Shown here piece after piece: positions 1 to 8,598 of a DNA stretch of 64,000 bases. The notes under the pieces are model-generated. The model ran no database searches. It had not been told where the DNA came from and saw nothing but the letters and a program-made list of their open reading frames with translations. Every line of letters starts with the position of its first letter. The first letter of the stretch is position 1. Both the position numbers and the translations under genes were made by a program. Origin of the DNA: Hydrogenophaga sp. 2FB (GTDB taxonomy: Bacteria > Pseudomonadota > Gammaproteobacteria > Burkholderiales > Burkholderiaceae_C); the NCBI RefSeq assembly GCF_005503365.1, contig NZ_SCML01000008.1:62001-126000 (forward strand). Reading direction: 5' to 3'.

Positions 1-188
1 CTTCGGGCATGTTCATCGCGTACAGGCCGAGTTCCTGCGCCTGTTTCTTCACGCGCTGCAGGGCTTCGGGCGGCACGCGGCCCAGCTTCTCGGTCTCGGC
101 TTCGAGCGGCTGCACTTCCTGGGTGACGAAGCGGCGCACGGTGTCCAGCAGCAGCTGGATGTCGGAGGGAACGGTGTAGTCAAACATG
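1..188 (-). CDS. Acyl-CoA dehydrogenase, N-terminal fragment (cut by window edge)
   Basis: The minus strand from the ATG at 188 stays open to the window edge and gives about 62 residues starting MFDYTVPSDIQ, with LLDTVRRFV and EVQPLEAETEKLG following. This is the usual opening helix of acyl-CoA dehydrogenases, flavoproteins that introduce a trans-2 double bond into acyl-CoA. The gene starts 21 bp after the stop of the upstream CoA-transferase gene on the same strand, so it is probably the third gene of that operon. The active site lies outside the window, so substrate class cannot be judged. Family call fairly safe from the N-terminus and context. Confidence 0.72.
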
Positions 189-209
189 GGGTTCGCGGTG
201 GTGAAAAAG

Positions 210-1409
210 TCAGGATTGGGAAGACGGCATGCCGATGACCTGGGCCTCGGCAAGCGCGCGGCATTCGGCCTCGCTCAGGCCCAGGCGCCGCAGGATGGCC
301 GCGCTGTCCTGCCCGGGCTGGAAGGGCATGCGGTGGTAGTCGGGCAGCTCGCCGTCGTAGCGCAGCGGGTGGTTCACCAGCAGCGCGCTGCCGCCACCGG
401 GCACCTCGATTTCGCGGAAGGCTTCGTTGTGCCGCGCCTGCGGGTCTTGCAGCAGGTCGTCGTAGTTGCGCACGCGCTCGTGCCAGATGGCGTGCGCGTC
501 GAACACGGGCGAGAGGTCTTCGAAACGGCGCGTGCGCAGCTCGGCGGCCACGGCCTGGGCGTAGCGGTCGCGTTCGGCATAGCGGTCGATGTGCTGCAAC
601 GCACGCAGCGCGTCGCTGTCGAGCGCGGCGGCCAGCTTCACCGGGTCGTTCATCGAGAGCACCACGTGGCCTTCGGCCAGCGGGTACAGGCCGTAGGGCG
701 CGTCGTGGTACCAGCTGCCGACGTGCCGGTCGCGCGTGAACACGTCGGGCCGGTTCTTCACCGCGTAGTACTTGGTGAGCGCCTCGGTCTGCAGATCGAT
801 GCCGGCGGCGAACAGGCTGCTCTCGACCAGCGTGCCTTCACCGGTCTGCAGGCGCCGCACATAGGCGCCGAGGATGCCCATGGCGAGCAAGGCGCCACCG
901 TGCTGGTCGACGACGGCAGCGCCCACCGCCGACGGGCCCTGGCTGCCCCCACCGGTGGCGGCGATCAAGCCTGAGCGCGCCTGCATCAACAGGTCTTGTC
1001 CCGGGCGCGAGGCGGCCGGCCCGGTGCGGCCCAGGCCGCTGGCCGAGGCGAGCACGAGCGAGGGCTTGCGCTCGCGCAGCAGATCGAAGCCCAGGCCCAG
1101 TCGGTCGAGCACACCGGGGCGGAAGTTCTCGATCACCACGTCGGCTTCGTCGATCAGGCGCAGCACGAGATCGCGACCCTCGGGCTGCTTGAGGTCCACC
1201 GCCAGGCTCTCGGTGTTGCGGTTGGCGGACATGAGAAACGCGCTCACGCCGTTGACCCACGAATTGCCGCCGGACCAGTGGCGCTCGAAGGCGCCGTTCA
1301 GGGGTTCGATCTTCACCACCTCGGCGCCCATGTCGGCCAGGTACTGCGTGCAGGCCGGGCCTTGCAGGTAGTGGCAGAAACTCACCACCTTCATCTTGAG
1401 TTGCAGCAT
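210..1409 (-). CDS. CaiB/BaiF-type class III CoA-transferase (first of pair)
   Basis: A 399-residue protein of normal length for class III CoA-transferases, which move CoA between an acyl-CoA and a free carboxylic acid through an aspartyl-CoA anhydride. Visible hallmarks are the N-terminal Rossmann-like segment with LADMGAEVVKIEP (about 24-36), VIENFRPGVLDRLGLG (92-107), and the VDQHGG segment whose Asp168 aligns with the nucleophile of formyl-CoA transferase. I use the ATG at 1409; an internal ATG at 1394 (MKVVSFCHY) is possible. It lies 11 bp after the next transferase gene and clearly resembles it, so the two may be a tandem duplication or subunits of one enzyme. Substrate unknown. Confidence 0.88.
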   Translation of the reverse strand: MLQLKMKVVSFCHYLQGPACTQYLADMGAEVVKIEPLNGAFERHWSGGNSWVNGVSAFLMSANRNTESLAVDLKQPEGRDLVLRLIDEADVVIENFRPGVLDRLGLGFDLLRERKPSLVLASASGLGRTGPAASRPGQDLLMQARSGLIAATGGGSQGPSAVGAAVVDQHGGALLAMGILGAYVRRLQTGEGTLVESSLFAAGIDLQTEALTKYYAVKNRPDVFTRDRHVGSWYHDAPYGLYPLAEGHVVLSMNDPVKLAAALDSDALRALQHIDRYAERDRYAQAVAAELRTRRFEDLSPVFDAHAIWHERVRNYDDLLQDPQARHNEAFREIEVPGGGSALLVNHPLRYDGELPDYHRMPFQPGQDSAAILRRLGLSEAECRALAEAQVIGMPSSQS

Positions 1410-1420
1410 GGTGGCGTTCC

Positions 1421-2608
1421 TCAGGCGGCGGTGGCAGCGACCACGCGGGACTGCACGAGCGCGTCGATCTGCTGTGCGTCGTAGCCCACCTCGGCCAGGA
1501 TGTCGCGCGTCTGCGCGCCGAGCTTCTGCGGCACCAGGCGCACGGGTGGCGCTTCGCCATCGAAGCGCAGCGGATGGCCCAGCAGCGTGATCGGTGCGCC
1601 TTCGGCACCGGGCGTGTCGACGAACGCGCCCATGTGGGCCAGTTGCGCGTCGCCGCGCAGGTCGTCGTAGTCCTGCACCGGCATGTGCCAGATCGCCTGC
1701 TTCTGCAGCGCCGGCAACCACGCGGCGGTGCTTCTTTGCGCGAGGCGTTCGGCGACGGTGCGGGTGATCTGATCGCGCTGGTCAAAGCTGGCAGAAGCCG
1801 GCAGCTCGGCCAGCGCGGGCAGGTCGAGTGCCACGGCCAGGTCGGCCGGCGAGGCCATCGAGATCGCGAGGTGGCCGTCGGCCGTGGCGTGGATGCCCGA
1901 GGGGCCGGCGCTGCACCAGCTCGCCAGGCCATGCCGGCCGCGCGGCGTGTCGCTGCGCGCGCCGTTGAGCCAGGCGGTGAGCGACTCGGCTTGCAGGTCG
2001 ATGGCGGACTGCAGCAGGCTGCCTTCGACGAGGCGGCCCTGGCCGCTCTTCACGCGACCCAGCAGCGCGGCGAGGATGCCCATGGCGAGCAGCGTGGCGG
2101 CGTGCTGGTCGACGATGACCGGGCCGGTGGGCGTGGGCGCGCCGTCGGCGCGGCCGGTGCGCGCGGCCAGGCCGCTGCGGGCCTGCAACAACAGGTCTTG
2201 CCCGGGCAGGTCGCGGTCCGGTCCGCTCGCGCCATAGCCGCTGACGCTGGCGTAGACGATGCCGGGGTTGAAGGCCTTGATGTCCTCGTAACCAAGGCCC
2301 ATGCGCGCCATCGCGCCGGGGCGGAAGTTCTCCATCACCACGTCCGCGCCCTCCAGCAGGCGGCGCGCGATGGCCTTGCCGTCGGCGGACTTCATGTCGA
2401 GCGCGAGGCTGCGTTTGTTGCGGCCGGTGGTCAGCAGGTTCACGCTCTGACCGGCCACGAAATGGTTGGCCACACCCCAGTTGCGGTGGAACGCACCGTC
2501 CACCGGTTCGACGGCGATCACGTCCGCGCCCAGGTCCGCGAGAAACTGCGCGGCCATGGGGCCGGCATGAAAATGGTTGAAGCTGATGACGCGGATTCCG
2601 GACAGCAT
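1421..2608 (-). CDS. CaiB/BaiF-type class III CoA-transferase (second of pair)
   Basis: A 395-residue class III CoA-transferase and first gene of the leftward operon. Features: LADLGADVIAVEP (24-36), VMENFRPGAMARMGLG (91-106) and VIVDQHA with the presumed nucleophile Asp167. The downstream neighbour has the same motifs at nearly the same positions. Its start at 2608 faces the DapA-like gene at 2879 across a 270-bp divergent region, so both directions may share control. Paired adjacent CoA-transferase genes often form heteromeric enzymes, but nothing here identifies the acid that is activated. Confidence 0.88.
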   Translation of the reverse strand: MLSGIRVISFNHFHAGPMAAQFLADLGADVIAVEPVDGAFHRNWGVANHFVAGQSVNLLTTGRNKRSLALDMKSADGKAIARRLLEGADVVMENFRPGAMARMGLGYEDIKAFNPGIVYASVSGYGASGPDRDLPGQDLLLQARSGLAARTGRADGAPTPTGPVIVDQHAATLLAMGILAALLGRVKSGQGRLVEGSLLQSAIDLQAESLTAWLNGARSDTPRGRHGLASWCSAGPSGIHATADGHLAISMASPADLAVALDLPALAELPASASFDQRDQITRTVAERLAQRSTAAWLPALQKQAIWHMPVQDYDDLRGDAQLAHMGAFVDTPGAEGAPITLLGHPLRFDGEAPPVRLVPQKLGAQTRDILAEVGYDAQQIDALVQSRVVAATAA

Positions 2609-2878
2609 GGAGACTCCAAAAATGCAGCAAAGCGACCGCTTTGCGTGGGCCGCAGAGAGGGCTCCGGGGCGTTTTCAGAATAGCGTCGGGGTCCCTGTTT
2701 TGCGCCACTTCCACCTATTAGGTTTGGCCGACCAACTATCAATGGGACGCATACGTGCGCCACGTTCTGGTGCACCGTTTTCGCTATAGCGGCGGCTTAT
2801 AGTTCGGCCCCTTCTTGTGATTGGGTTCGCGCGGTGCTTCGCGCTAAGGTCCATGACGACTTATCCAACGCGTCCGTC
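2609..2878. promoter_or_regulatory. Divergent promoter region between CoA-transferase and DapA-like operons
   Basis: These 270 bp separate two divergent operons and contain no credible gene. Visible elements are a perfect 10-bp palindrome CGCTATAGCG at 2782-2791 and a TATAGT -10-like hexamer at 2798-2803. TCTGGTGCACCGTTTTC (from about 2766) resembles TCTGGTGCAGGGTTTTC at about 10290, just upstream of the LysR gene. That shared block could be a LysR site, but no clear T-N11-A element with dyad symmetry was identified. Promoter assignment is inference from gene layout. Confidence 0.4.
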
Positions 2879-3814
2879 ATGAGCACCCTCACCACTTCCC
2901 AACGTTTTGGCGGCATCTACGCCGCGACCATCTGCCCGCTGTTGCCCGATGGTGCGATCGACGAGCCCGTGCTCGAGCAACACCTGCGCAGCGTGGCCCA
3001 AGCCGACGGCATGACCGGCCTGCTCGTCAACGGCCACGCGGGCGAGAACTTCATGCTGAGCCGCGACGAGAAGCGCCGCGTGGTCGAGATCGCGCGTGCC
3101 GTGTGCCCCAAGGACGCGGTGCTGATCTGCGGCATCAACGCCGAAGACAGTCTGGAGGCACAACGCCACGTGGAAGACGCCGAGGCTGCGGGTGCCGACG
3201 CGGTGCTGATCTTCCCGCCGTTTTCATGGGGCCTGTCGCAGGATGCCGAGGTCGCCCTGCGCCACCACCGCATCGCCACCGAGACCAGCGCGCTGCCGCT
3301 GTTCCTCTACCAGGCCGGCGTGCGCGCGGGCACCATGGCCTACACGCTGGACGTGCTGGAACGCCTGGCGCGGATGCCCAACGTGATCGGCATCAAGGAA
3401 GGCAGTTGGGAGACCTCGGCCTACGAGGCGCACCAACGCCTGGTGCAGCGCGTGGCGCCGCAGGTGCTGATGATGGCCTCGGGCGACGAGCACCTGTTCA
3501 GCTGCTTCGCGCTCGGCACGGCCGGCAGCCAGGTGAGCCTGGCCTGCGTGGTGCCCGAGTTCATCACCGGCCTGTACCGCGCCATGCAGGACGGCGACTT
3601 GCCGGCCGCACGCGCCTGGAATCATCGCATCTACCCCCTGGCCAAAGCCGTCTACGGCACCGCGCCGGGCGGCCACGCGAGCGCGCGGTTGAAGACCTGC
3701 CTGAAGCTGCTCGGCCGCATTCCCGACGACCGCATGCGCGCACCGATGGGGCCGCTGCCGGCGCAGGAAGTCGAGATGCTGCGCAACGCCCTCAAGGCCG
3801 CTGGCCTGCTGTGA
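2879..3814 (+). CDS. DapA/NAL-family lyase (dihydrodipicolinate synthase-like), atypical active site
   Basis: A 311-residue TIM-barrel class I aldolase of the DapA/N-acetylneuraminate lyase family. The Schiff-base lysine is Lys173 in IGIKEGS and the accessory tyrosine is Tyr144 in LFLYQAG. The loop that reads GTTGE in true dihydrodipicolinate synthase is NGHAGE (51-56), so the threonine pair of the proton relay is missing, and the PYYN-like segment reads PPFSW. It is therefore unlikely to be the lysine-pathway enzyme and more likely handles another keto-acid. The ATG at 2879 (MSTLTT) is preferred over an upstream in-frame codon at 2834. It is followed after 13 bp by the hydantoinase gene, so a catabolic operon is likely. 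Confidence 0.85.
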   Translation: MSTLTTSQRFGGIYAATICPLLPDGAIDEPVLEQHLRSVAQADGMTGLLVNGHAGENFMLSRDEKRRVVEIARAVCPKDAVLICGINAEDSLEAQRHVEDAEAAGADAVLIFPPFSWGLSQDAEVALRHHRIATETSALPLFLYQAGVRAGTMAYTLDVLERLARMPNVIGIKEGSWETSAYEAHQRLVQRVAPQVLMMASGDEHLFSCFALGTAGSQVSLACVVPEFITGLYRAMQDGDLPAARAWNHRIYPLAKAVYGTAPGGHASARLKTCLKLLGRIPDDRMRAPMGPLPAQEVEMLRNALKAAGLL

Positions 3815-3827
3815 ACGGAGTCCACCG

Positions 3828-5243
3828 ATGAGCACCACCACCTTGATCCGCCACGGCCGCATCGTGACCGCGGTGGATGACTACACCGCCGACCTGTTGC
3901 TGGAGGACGGCAAGATCGCCGCCATCGGCCGGCACCTGCAGGTCGGCCCCGACGTGCGCGTGATCGACGCCAGCGGCCTGATCGTGTTCCCCGGTGGCGT
4001 GGATGTGCACACCCACCTGGAAAACACCTTTGGCGATTCGACCACCTGCGACGACTTCGCGTCGGGCACCAAGTCGGCCGCCTTTGGCGGCACCACCACG
4101 GTGATCGACTTCGCGTTCCAGAACCAGAACACCAGCCCGCTCGACGCGATCGCGCGCGCGCAATCGAAGGCCGCCATCGGCGCGAGCATCGACTACGGTT
4201 TTCACGTGATCGTGACGCACGTGGACGACGCGGTGCTGGGCGACATGCGCCACGCCATCCGCCACGAAGGCGTGAGCAGCTTCAAGATGTTCATGGCCTA
4301 CCCAGGCACGGTGATGGTGGACGACGCCGCCATCTTCCGCAGCATGCGCATGGTGGGCGAGCATGGCGGCATGATCGCGCTGCACGCGGAGAACGGCACC
4401 GTCATCGACCTGCTGATCCGCGAAGCGCTGGCGCAGGGCCACACCTCGCCCCGGTACCACGCGCTCACGCGCCCGTCGATTCTGGAAGGCGAGGCCACGC
4501 ACCGCGGCATCAAGCTGGCCGAACTGGCGCAGGCCCCGGTGTACTTCGTGCACCTCTCGGCCAAGGAAGCGCTGGCGCACGTGATCGAGGCGCGCGACGC
4601 GGGCATTCCGGTGTTCGCCGAAACCTGCCCGCACTACCTGTTCTTTGACGAGTCGCTGTACGACAGCGACGACTTCTCGCTCGCCAAGTACGTGATGAGC
4701 CCGCCGCTGCGCTCGAAGGAGGCGCAGAACGCGCTGTGGACCGCGCTCAAGACCGACGACCTGCAGCTCGTCTCCACCGACCACTGCCCCTTCTGCATGA
4801 AGGAAGGCCACATGGGCAAGGTGCGCCAGAAGATGCACGGCAAGGACGATTTCTCCAAGATTCCCAACGGCGCCCCGGGCCTGGAGACGCGCATGACGGT
4901 GATCTACGACGGCGGCGTGCGCACCGGCCGCATCTCGATCAACCGCTTTGTCGAACTCACCGCCACCGCGCCGGCCAAGCTGTTCGGCCTGTTCCCGCAG
5001 AAGGGCACGATCGCGGTGGGCAGCGATGCGGACGTGGTGCTGTTCGACCCGAAAACCGAACACGTGATTTCGGCCCACACGCACCACAGCCATTGCGACT
5101 ACAGCCTGTTCGAAGGCCACCACGTGCACGGCAAGGTGCGCAAGGTGTTCTCGCGCGGCGATCTGATCGTCGACGAAGCGCAGTGGCTGGGCACACCGGG
5201 GCGCGGGCAGTTCCTGCGCCGCGGTGAGGTCGGTGGCTACTGA
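3828..5243 (+). CDS. Dihydropyrimidinase / D-hydantoinase
   Basis: A 471-residue amidohydrolase that opens cyclic amides (dihydrouracil, dihydrothymine or 5-substituted hydantoins) using a binuclear zinc site. All ligands expected for the family are visible: HTH at 61-63, the carboxylated lysine Lys153 in SFKMFMAYPG, HAENG near 186, HLSAKEAL near 243, and the TDHCPF aspartate near 320. Length matches the family. It sits between a DapA-like lyase and an HpcH-type aldolase and overlaps the latter by 20 bp, so products of ring opening may feed these lyases. No carbamoylase (hydantoin pathway step two) is nearby, so the natural substrate stays uncertain. Confidence 0.92.
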   Translation: MSTTTLIRHGRIVTAVDDYTADLLLEDGKIAAIGRHLQVGPDVRVIDASGLIVFPGGVDVHTHLENTFGDSTTCDDFASGTKSAAFGGTTTVIDFAFQNQNTSPLDAIARAQSKAAIGASIDYGFHVIVTHVDDAVLGDMRHAIRHEGVSSFKMFMAYPGTVMVDDAAIFRSMRMVGEHGGMIALHAENGTVIDLLIREALAQGHTSPRYHALTRPSILEGEATHRGIKLAELAQAPVYFVHLSAKEALAHVIEARDAGIPVFAETCPHYLFFDESLYDSDDFSLAKYVMSPPLRSKEAQNALWTALKTDDLQLVSTDHCPFCMKEGHMGKVRQKMHGKDDFSKIPNGAPGLETRMTVIYDGGVRTGRISINRFVELTATAPAKLFGLFPQKGTIAVGSDADVVLFDPKTEHVISAHTHHSHCDYSLFEGHHVHGKVRKVFSRGDLIVDEAQWLGTPGRGQFLRRGEVGGY

Positions 5244-6021
5244 GGTGTTGCCCAACCCGGTGGTGCGGCGCTTCGCGGCGGGTGAAGCCGCGTTCGGCCT
5301 GGGCATTCAACAGTTGCGCTCGGTGGCCGCCGTGGGACTGGCGAAGCGCTGCGGTTTTCATTTCCTCTTCGTCGATCTGGAGCACGGCCCGCTGGGTTGT
5401 GCGACGGCGGTGGACATCGCTGCGGCAGGATTGCATGCTGGTGTGCCGGCGCTGGTGCGTGTGCCCGGCAAGGATTCACCCGAGATAACGCGGCTGCTGG
5501 ACGGTGGCGCGCAGGGCATCGTGGTGCCGCACATCGACACGGCGGAAGAAGCGCGTGCGGTGGTGGCTGCTTGCAAATACCCGCCACTCGGACGCCGGTC
5601 GTTCTTCGGCTTGCAGCCCGCGTTCGGCTACCAGCGGGTGCCCGTGCACGAGGCCATGGAACAGGCCAACCCACAGGTGCTGACGGTGGTGATGCTCGAA
5701 TCGCCCGAGGCCTTGCGCAATGCACACACGATCGCCGCCGTGCCCGGTATCGATGTGCTGATGATCGGGTGCAACGACCTGTCGATGGAACTGGGCATGG
5801 CGGGCCAGCTCGACCACCCGGCGATGCGGGCCGCGCGGCGCGATGTGGTGACCGCTTGCCGCGCCCATGGCAAGACGCCGGGCCTGGGCGGCATTGCCGA
5901 TGCCGAACTGCTGCGCCGCTGCATCCGCGAGGAAGGCATGCGTTTCGTGCTCGCCTCCAACGACACCGACCTGCTGCTTGACGCGGGGCTGGCCCGCGTG
6001 GCTTCGTTGCAGCCGGCCTGA
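5224..6021 (+). CDS. HpcH/HpaI-family aldolase
   Basis: A 265-residue class II (metal-dependent) aldolase of the HpcH/HpaI family, which splits hydroxy-keto-acids to pyruvate and an aldehyde. Hallmarks are DLEHGP near 51-56, the PALVRVPG segment, the GIVVPHIDT metal-site region, VVMLESPEA and IGCNDLSMELG. It starts at a GTG (5224) inside the end of the hydantoinase gene; a second in-frame GTG at 5233 is possible. The overlap implies translational coupling. Its stop is 5 bp from the stop of the convergent PhyH-type gene. The physiological substrate is not shown by the sequence. Confidence 0.88.
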   Translation: MRSVATEVLPNPVVRRFAAGEAAFGLGIQQLRSVAAVGLAKRCGFHFLFVDLEHGPLGCATAVDIAAAGLHAGVPALVRVPGKDSPEITRLLDGGAQGIVVPHIDTAEEARAVVAACKYPPLGRRSFFGLQPAFGYQRVPVHEAMEQANPQVLTVVMLESPEALRNAHTIAAVPGIDVLMIGCNDLSMELGMAGQLDHPAMRAARRDVVTACRAHGKTPGLGGIADAELLRRCIREEGMRFVLASNDTDLLLDAGLARVASLQPA

Positions 6022-6026
6022 ACCGT

Positions 6027-6860
6027 TCAGGCCGCGCTGGCCTGCTTCGCCTTCTTCTTTTCCATCTGGCTGCTGTACATCGCCTTCATGCGCAGGTCCA
6101 CCGCGCGCGCATGGGCTTCCTGTGCGGCAGCATCACGCTCTGCCACCGGGCGGGGCTCGTGGTCGAAGTGGTGGAAGCGGTCGGTGCCGCGCACCAGCAA
6201 CGCCGATTCGCGCGTGGCCGTGCAACGCACGTGCGCGGGAATGAAGCGCGCGGCAATGCCGATGCGCGCGTCGGTGCCGGTGTTCTTGCTCGAGGCGTGC
6301 AGCGTGCGCCCGTCGTGCAGCGCCACCTCGCCCGCGCGCAGCAAAACGTCCACCGCGCGCGACTCGTCCACGCCTTGCGCGGTCTGGCCGCTGATGAGCA
6401 TGTTGCCCGCGCTCTCGTCGGTGGCCACGGGCAGGCGCTCTTCGCGGTGGCTGCCCGGGATGTAGCGCAGCGGACCGTTCTCCGGTCCGATGTCGGAGAG
6501 CGCGATCCACACCGTGACCTGCTCGACCGGGTCGATGTTCCAGTAGGTGTCGTCCACATGCCAGGAGACGAAGCGCTCGTCGCCCGGTTGTTTGATGAAG
6601 AACTCGGTGGACCACAGCAGCATGTCTTCGCCGATCACCCGCGCGGCCAGTTCCAGCACCTCGGGTTCGGTGGCGAGTGCCGTGAGCCAGGGAAACAGCA
6701 GGTGCGGCTTGAGCGTGAACTTGCCTTCGAAACGCCCACCCAGGGCCTGTTGCGAGGCCTCGAGTTGTCGGCGGTAGAACAGGGCGCGCTCGGCGTCGAT
6801 GGCGCGGATGGGAAAGGCGTAACCGTCGCGCTCGTAGTGAAACAGGGGATGGGTGGGCAT
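6027..6860 (-). CDS. Phytanoyl-CoA dioxygenase (PhyH)-family Fe(II)/2-oxoglutarate oxygenase
   Basis: A 277-residue member of the PhyH family of non-haem iron, 2-oxoglutarate-dependent oxygenases, which hydroxylate small molecules. The HxD part of the iron triad is His101-Asp103 in SWHVDDTYWN; the distal histidine is probably His188 in GRTLHASSKN, and the following TDARIGIAARF segment carries the arginine expected to bind 2-oxoglutarate. It is the last gene of the transporter operon, 10 bp after the ABC ATPase gene, suggesting that it modifies the imported compound. Substrate unknown. Confidence 0.86.
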   Translation of the reverse strand: MPTHPLFHYERDGYAFPIRAIDAERALFYRRQLEASQQALGGRFEGKFTLKPHLLFPWLTALATEPEVLELAARVIGEDMLLWSTEFFIKQPGDERFVSWHVDDTYWNIDPVEQVTVWIALSDIGPENGPLRYIPGSHREERLPVATDESAGNMLISGQTAQGVDESRAVDVLLRAGEVALHDGRTLHASSKNTGTDARIGIAARFIPAHVRCTATRESALLVRGTDRFHHFDHEPRPVAERDAAAQEAHARAVDLRMKAMYSSQMEKKKAKQASAA

Positions 6861-6870
6861 GGTGGTGTCC

Positions 6871-7620
6871 TCAGTGCGTCATGACCTGCTTGAGGAACAG
6901 CCGCGTGCGCTCGCTTTTCGGACGGGTGAAGAACTCCGACGGCGGTGCGACTTCGATCACCTGGCCCTTGTCCATGAACACCACCGTGTCCGCCACCTTG
7001 CGGGCAAAACCCATCTCGTGCGTCACGCAGATCATGGTCATGCCCTCGGTGGCGAGTTCGGTCATGACGTCGAGCACCTCGTTGATCATTTCCGGATCGA
7101 GCGACGAGGTGGGTTCGTCGAACAGGATCACCTGCGGCTGCATGCACAGCGAACGCGCGATCGCCACGCGCTGCTGCTGCCCACCCGACAACTGGCCGGG
7201 GTACTTGTGGGCCTGGTCGGGAATGTGCACGCGCGAGAGGAAGTGCATCGCGCGGGCCTCGGCTTCCTTGCGGTTGATCTTGCGCACCCACATCGGCGCG
7301 AGCATGAGGTTGTCCAGCACGGTGAGGTGCGGAAACAGGTTGAACTGCTGGAACACCATGCCCACTTCGCGGCGCACCGCCACGACGTTCTTCGACTCGT
7401 TGTTGAGCTCGATGCCGTTGACGTGGATCTGGCCCTTCTGGTGGTCTTCCAGGCGGTTGATGCAGCGGATCAGGGTGGACTTGCCCGAGCCGGAGGGGCC
7501 GCAGATCACGACACGCTCGCCACGCTGGACCTGCAGGTCGACGTCGGTCAGCGCGTGGTAGTCGCCATACCACTTGTTCACTTTGTTCAGGCTGATCATG
7601 GGGGTGGAAGTGGTGCTCAT
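6871..7620 (-). CDS. Polar amino acid ABC transporter, ATP-binding subunit
   Basis: A 249-residue ABC ATPase of the GlnQ/HisP type. Walker A is GPSGSGKST (41-49), the signature is LSGGQQQR, Walker B is ILFDEPTSSLDPE and the switch histidine lies in CVTHEMGFA. I place the start at the ATG at 7620 (MSTTSTP), whose first bases overlap the stop of the DapA-like gene (ATGA), a typical translational coupling. The reading frame continues further upstream, but that part has no recognisable content. With the permease at 8599-9276 and the binding protein at 9303-10160 it forms one importer of the polar amino acid uptake class. Confidence 0.93.
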   Translation of the reverse strand: MSTTSTPMISLNKVNKWYGDYHALTDVDLQVQRGERVVICGPSGSGKSTLIRCINRLEDHQKGQIHVNGIELNNESKNVVAVRREVGMVFQQFNLFPHLTVLDNLMLAPMWVRKINRKEAEARAMHFLSRVHIPDQAHKYPGQLSGGQQQRVAIARSLCMQPQVILFDEPTSSLDPEMINEVLDVMTELATEGMTMICVTHEMGFARKVADTVVFMDKGQVIEVAPPSEFFTRPKSERTRLFLKQVMTH

Positions 7621-8555
7621 GAGGCGGCCTTGGTGGAAGGAAGAGAGGAGATGCCCGCCCGGGTGAGCGCGGCGGCGATGCGGATGGCGTCGTCGGCCGG
7701 CAACTCGCGCACGGTGCGCGACAGCGGGCTGGCAATGACGCCGAGTTGCCACAGCGCCAGCTTGATGCGGGCGTACATGTGGGGGCGCGGCAGGGCGTAG
7801 ACCGCGCGCACCAGCGGGTAGAGCCGGTCGCTCACGGCGCGCATGGCCACGAGGTCGTTGCGTTCGGAGGCCGTCCACAGCTCGTGCAGCTGCTGCGGCA
7901 CCAGGCTGGCCAGGCCGGAGAGCAGGCCGTGGCCGCCCACGGCGAGTTGCGCGAGGAACCAGTCGAAGTTCGAAGGCAGCACCGCCACCGCCGCGCTGGC
8001 GCCGCGGATCGCGTGCCAGTTGTCTTCGTACAGGCTCATGGTGTCGCTGCCTTCTTTCACGGCGACCACCGTCGGCAGCGCGGCCAGTTGCGCGAGCAAG
8101 GGCGTGCTGTACGACGCGCCCGAACCCACCGGGTATTGAAAGAGCGCCAAGGGCAGGTTGCCGGCGGCCGCGATGGCGTTGACGTAGGCCAGCACCTCGT
8201 CGTCCGTGCGGGTGGGCGAGGCGGGCAAGGGAAACACCGTGAGCACGTCGGCGCCCGCGTCGCGCGCTTCGCGGGCCTGCTGTTCGGCGTCGGCGGTGTG
8301 GTCGGCCACCAGGCCCGCCACCAGCTTCTGGCCCGGGCGCAAACGGCTGCGGGTGAAGCGGATCACGTCGCTGCGCTCGTCGGCGCTCAGCGCCGAGCTT
8401 TCACCCGCGTGGCCGTTCACGAACACGGCCGTGGTGGACGCCGGCGTGGCGCAGTAGCCGAGCAGGTTGTCGTAGCTCGGCCAGTCGATGCGGCCATCGG
8501 GCAGGAAGGGAAGCACCGTGGCGACGGTGACGCCGCCGAGAAAAAGAGAGGTCAT
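7617..8555 (-). CDS. DapA/NAL-family lyase (second, atypical active site)
   Basis: A 312-residue DapA-family lyase lying inside an ABC transporter operon. The Schiff-base lysine is Lys167 in VAVKEGSD and the accessory tyrosine Tyr141 in FQYPVGSG. As in the protein at 2879-3814, the GTTGE loop of dihydrodipicolinate synthase is replaced by NGHAGE (47-52). The two proteins share this motif but otherwise differ considerably, so they are paralogues rather than a recent duplication. It overlaps the ATPase gene by 4 bp and starts 43 bp after the permease gene, suggesting that it acts on the compound the transporter brings in. Confidence 0.84.
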   Translation of the reverse strand: MTSLFLGGVTVATVLPFLPDGRIDWPSYDNLLGYCATPASTTAVFVNGHAGESSALSADERSDVIRFTRSRLRPGQKLVAGLVADHTADAEQQAREARDAGADVLTVFPLPASPTRTDDEVLAYVNAIAAAGNLPLALFQYPVGSGASYSTPLLAQLAALPTVVAVKEGSDTMSLYEDNWHAIRGASAAVAVLPSNFDWFLAQLAVGGHGLLSGLASLVPQQLHELWTASERNDLVAMRAVSDRLYPLVRAVYALPRPHMYARIKLALWQLGVIASPLSRTVRELPADDAIRIAAALTRAGISSLPSTKAAS

Positions 8556-8598
8556 GGCGTTCTGAGAGACTGCTGGGGAAATGCCGTTGAAAAGCCGT

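Noticed and set aside
3792..5306. 504-codon minus-strand frame over the hydantoinase gene
   Set aside because: Antisense shadow; no motif and no ribosome site, while the plus-strand gene has all metal ligands.
7621..7878. Upstream extension of the ABC ATPase frame beyond 7620
   Set aside because: The added residues are Arg/Pro-rich shadow sequence; they overlap the DapA-like gene in another frame, and the ATG at 7620 gives the normal ATPase length.
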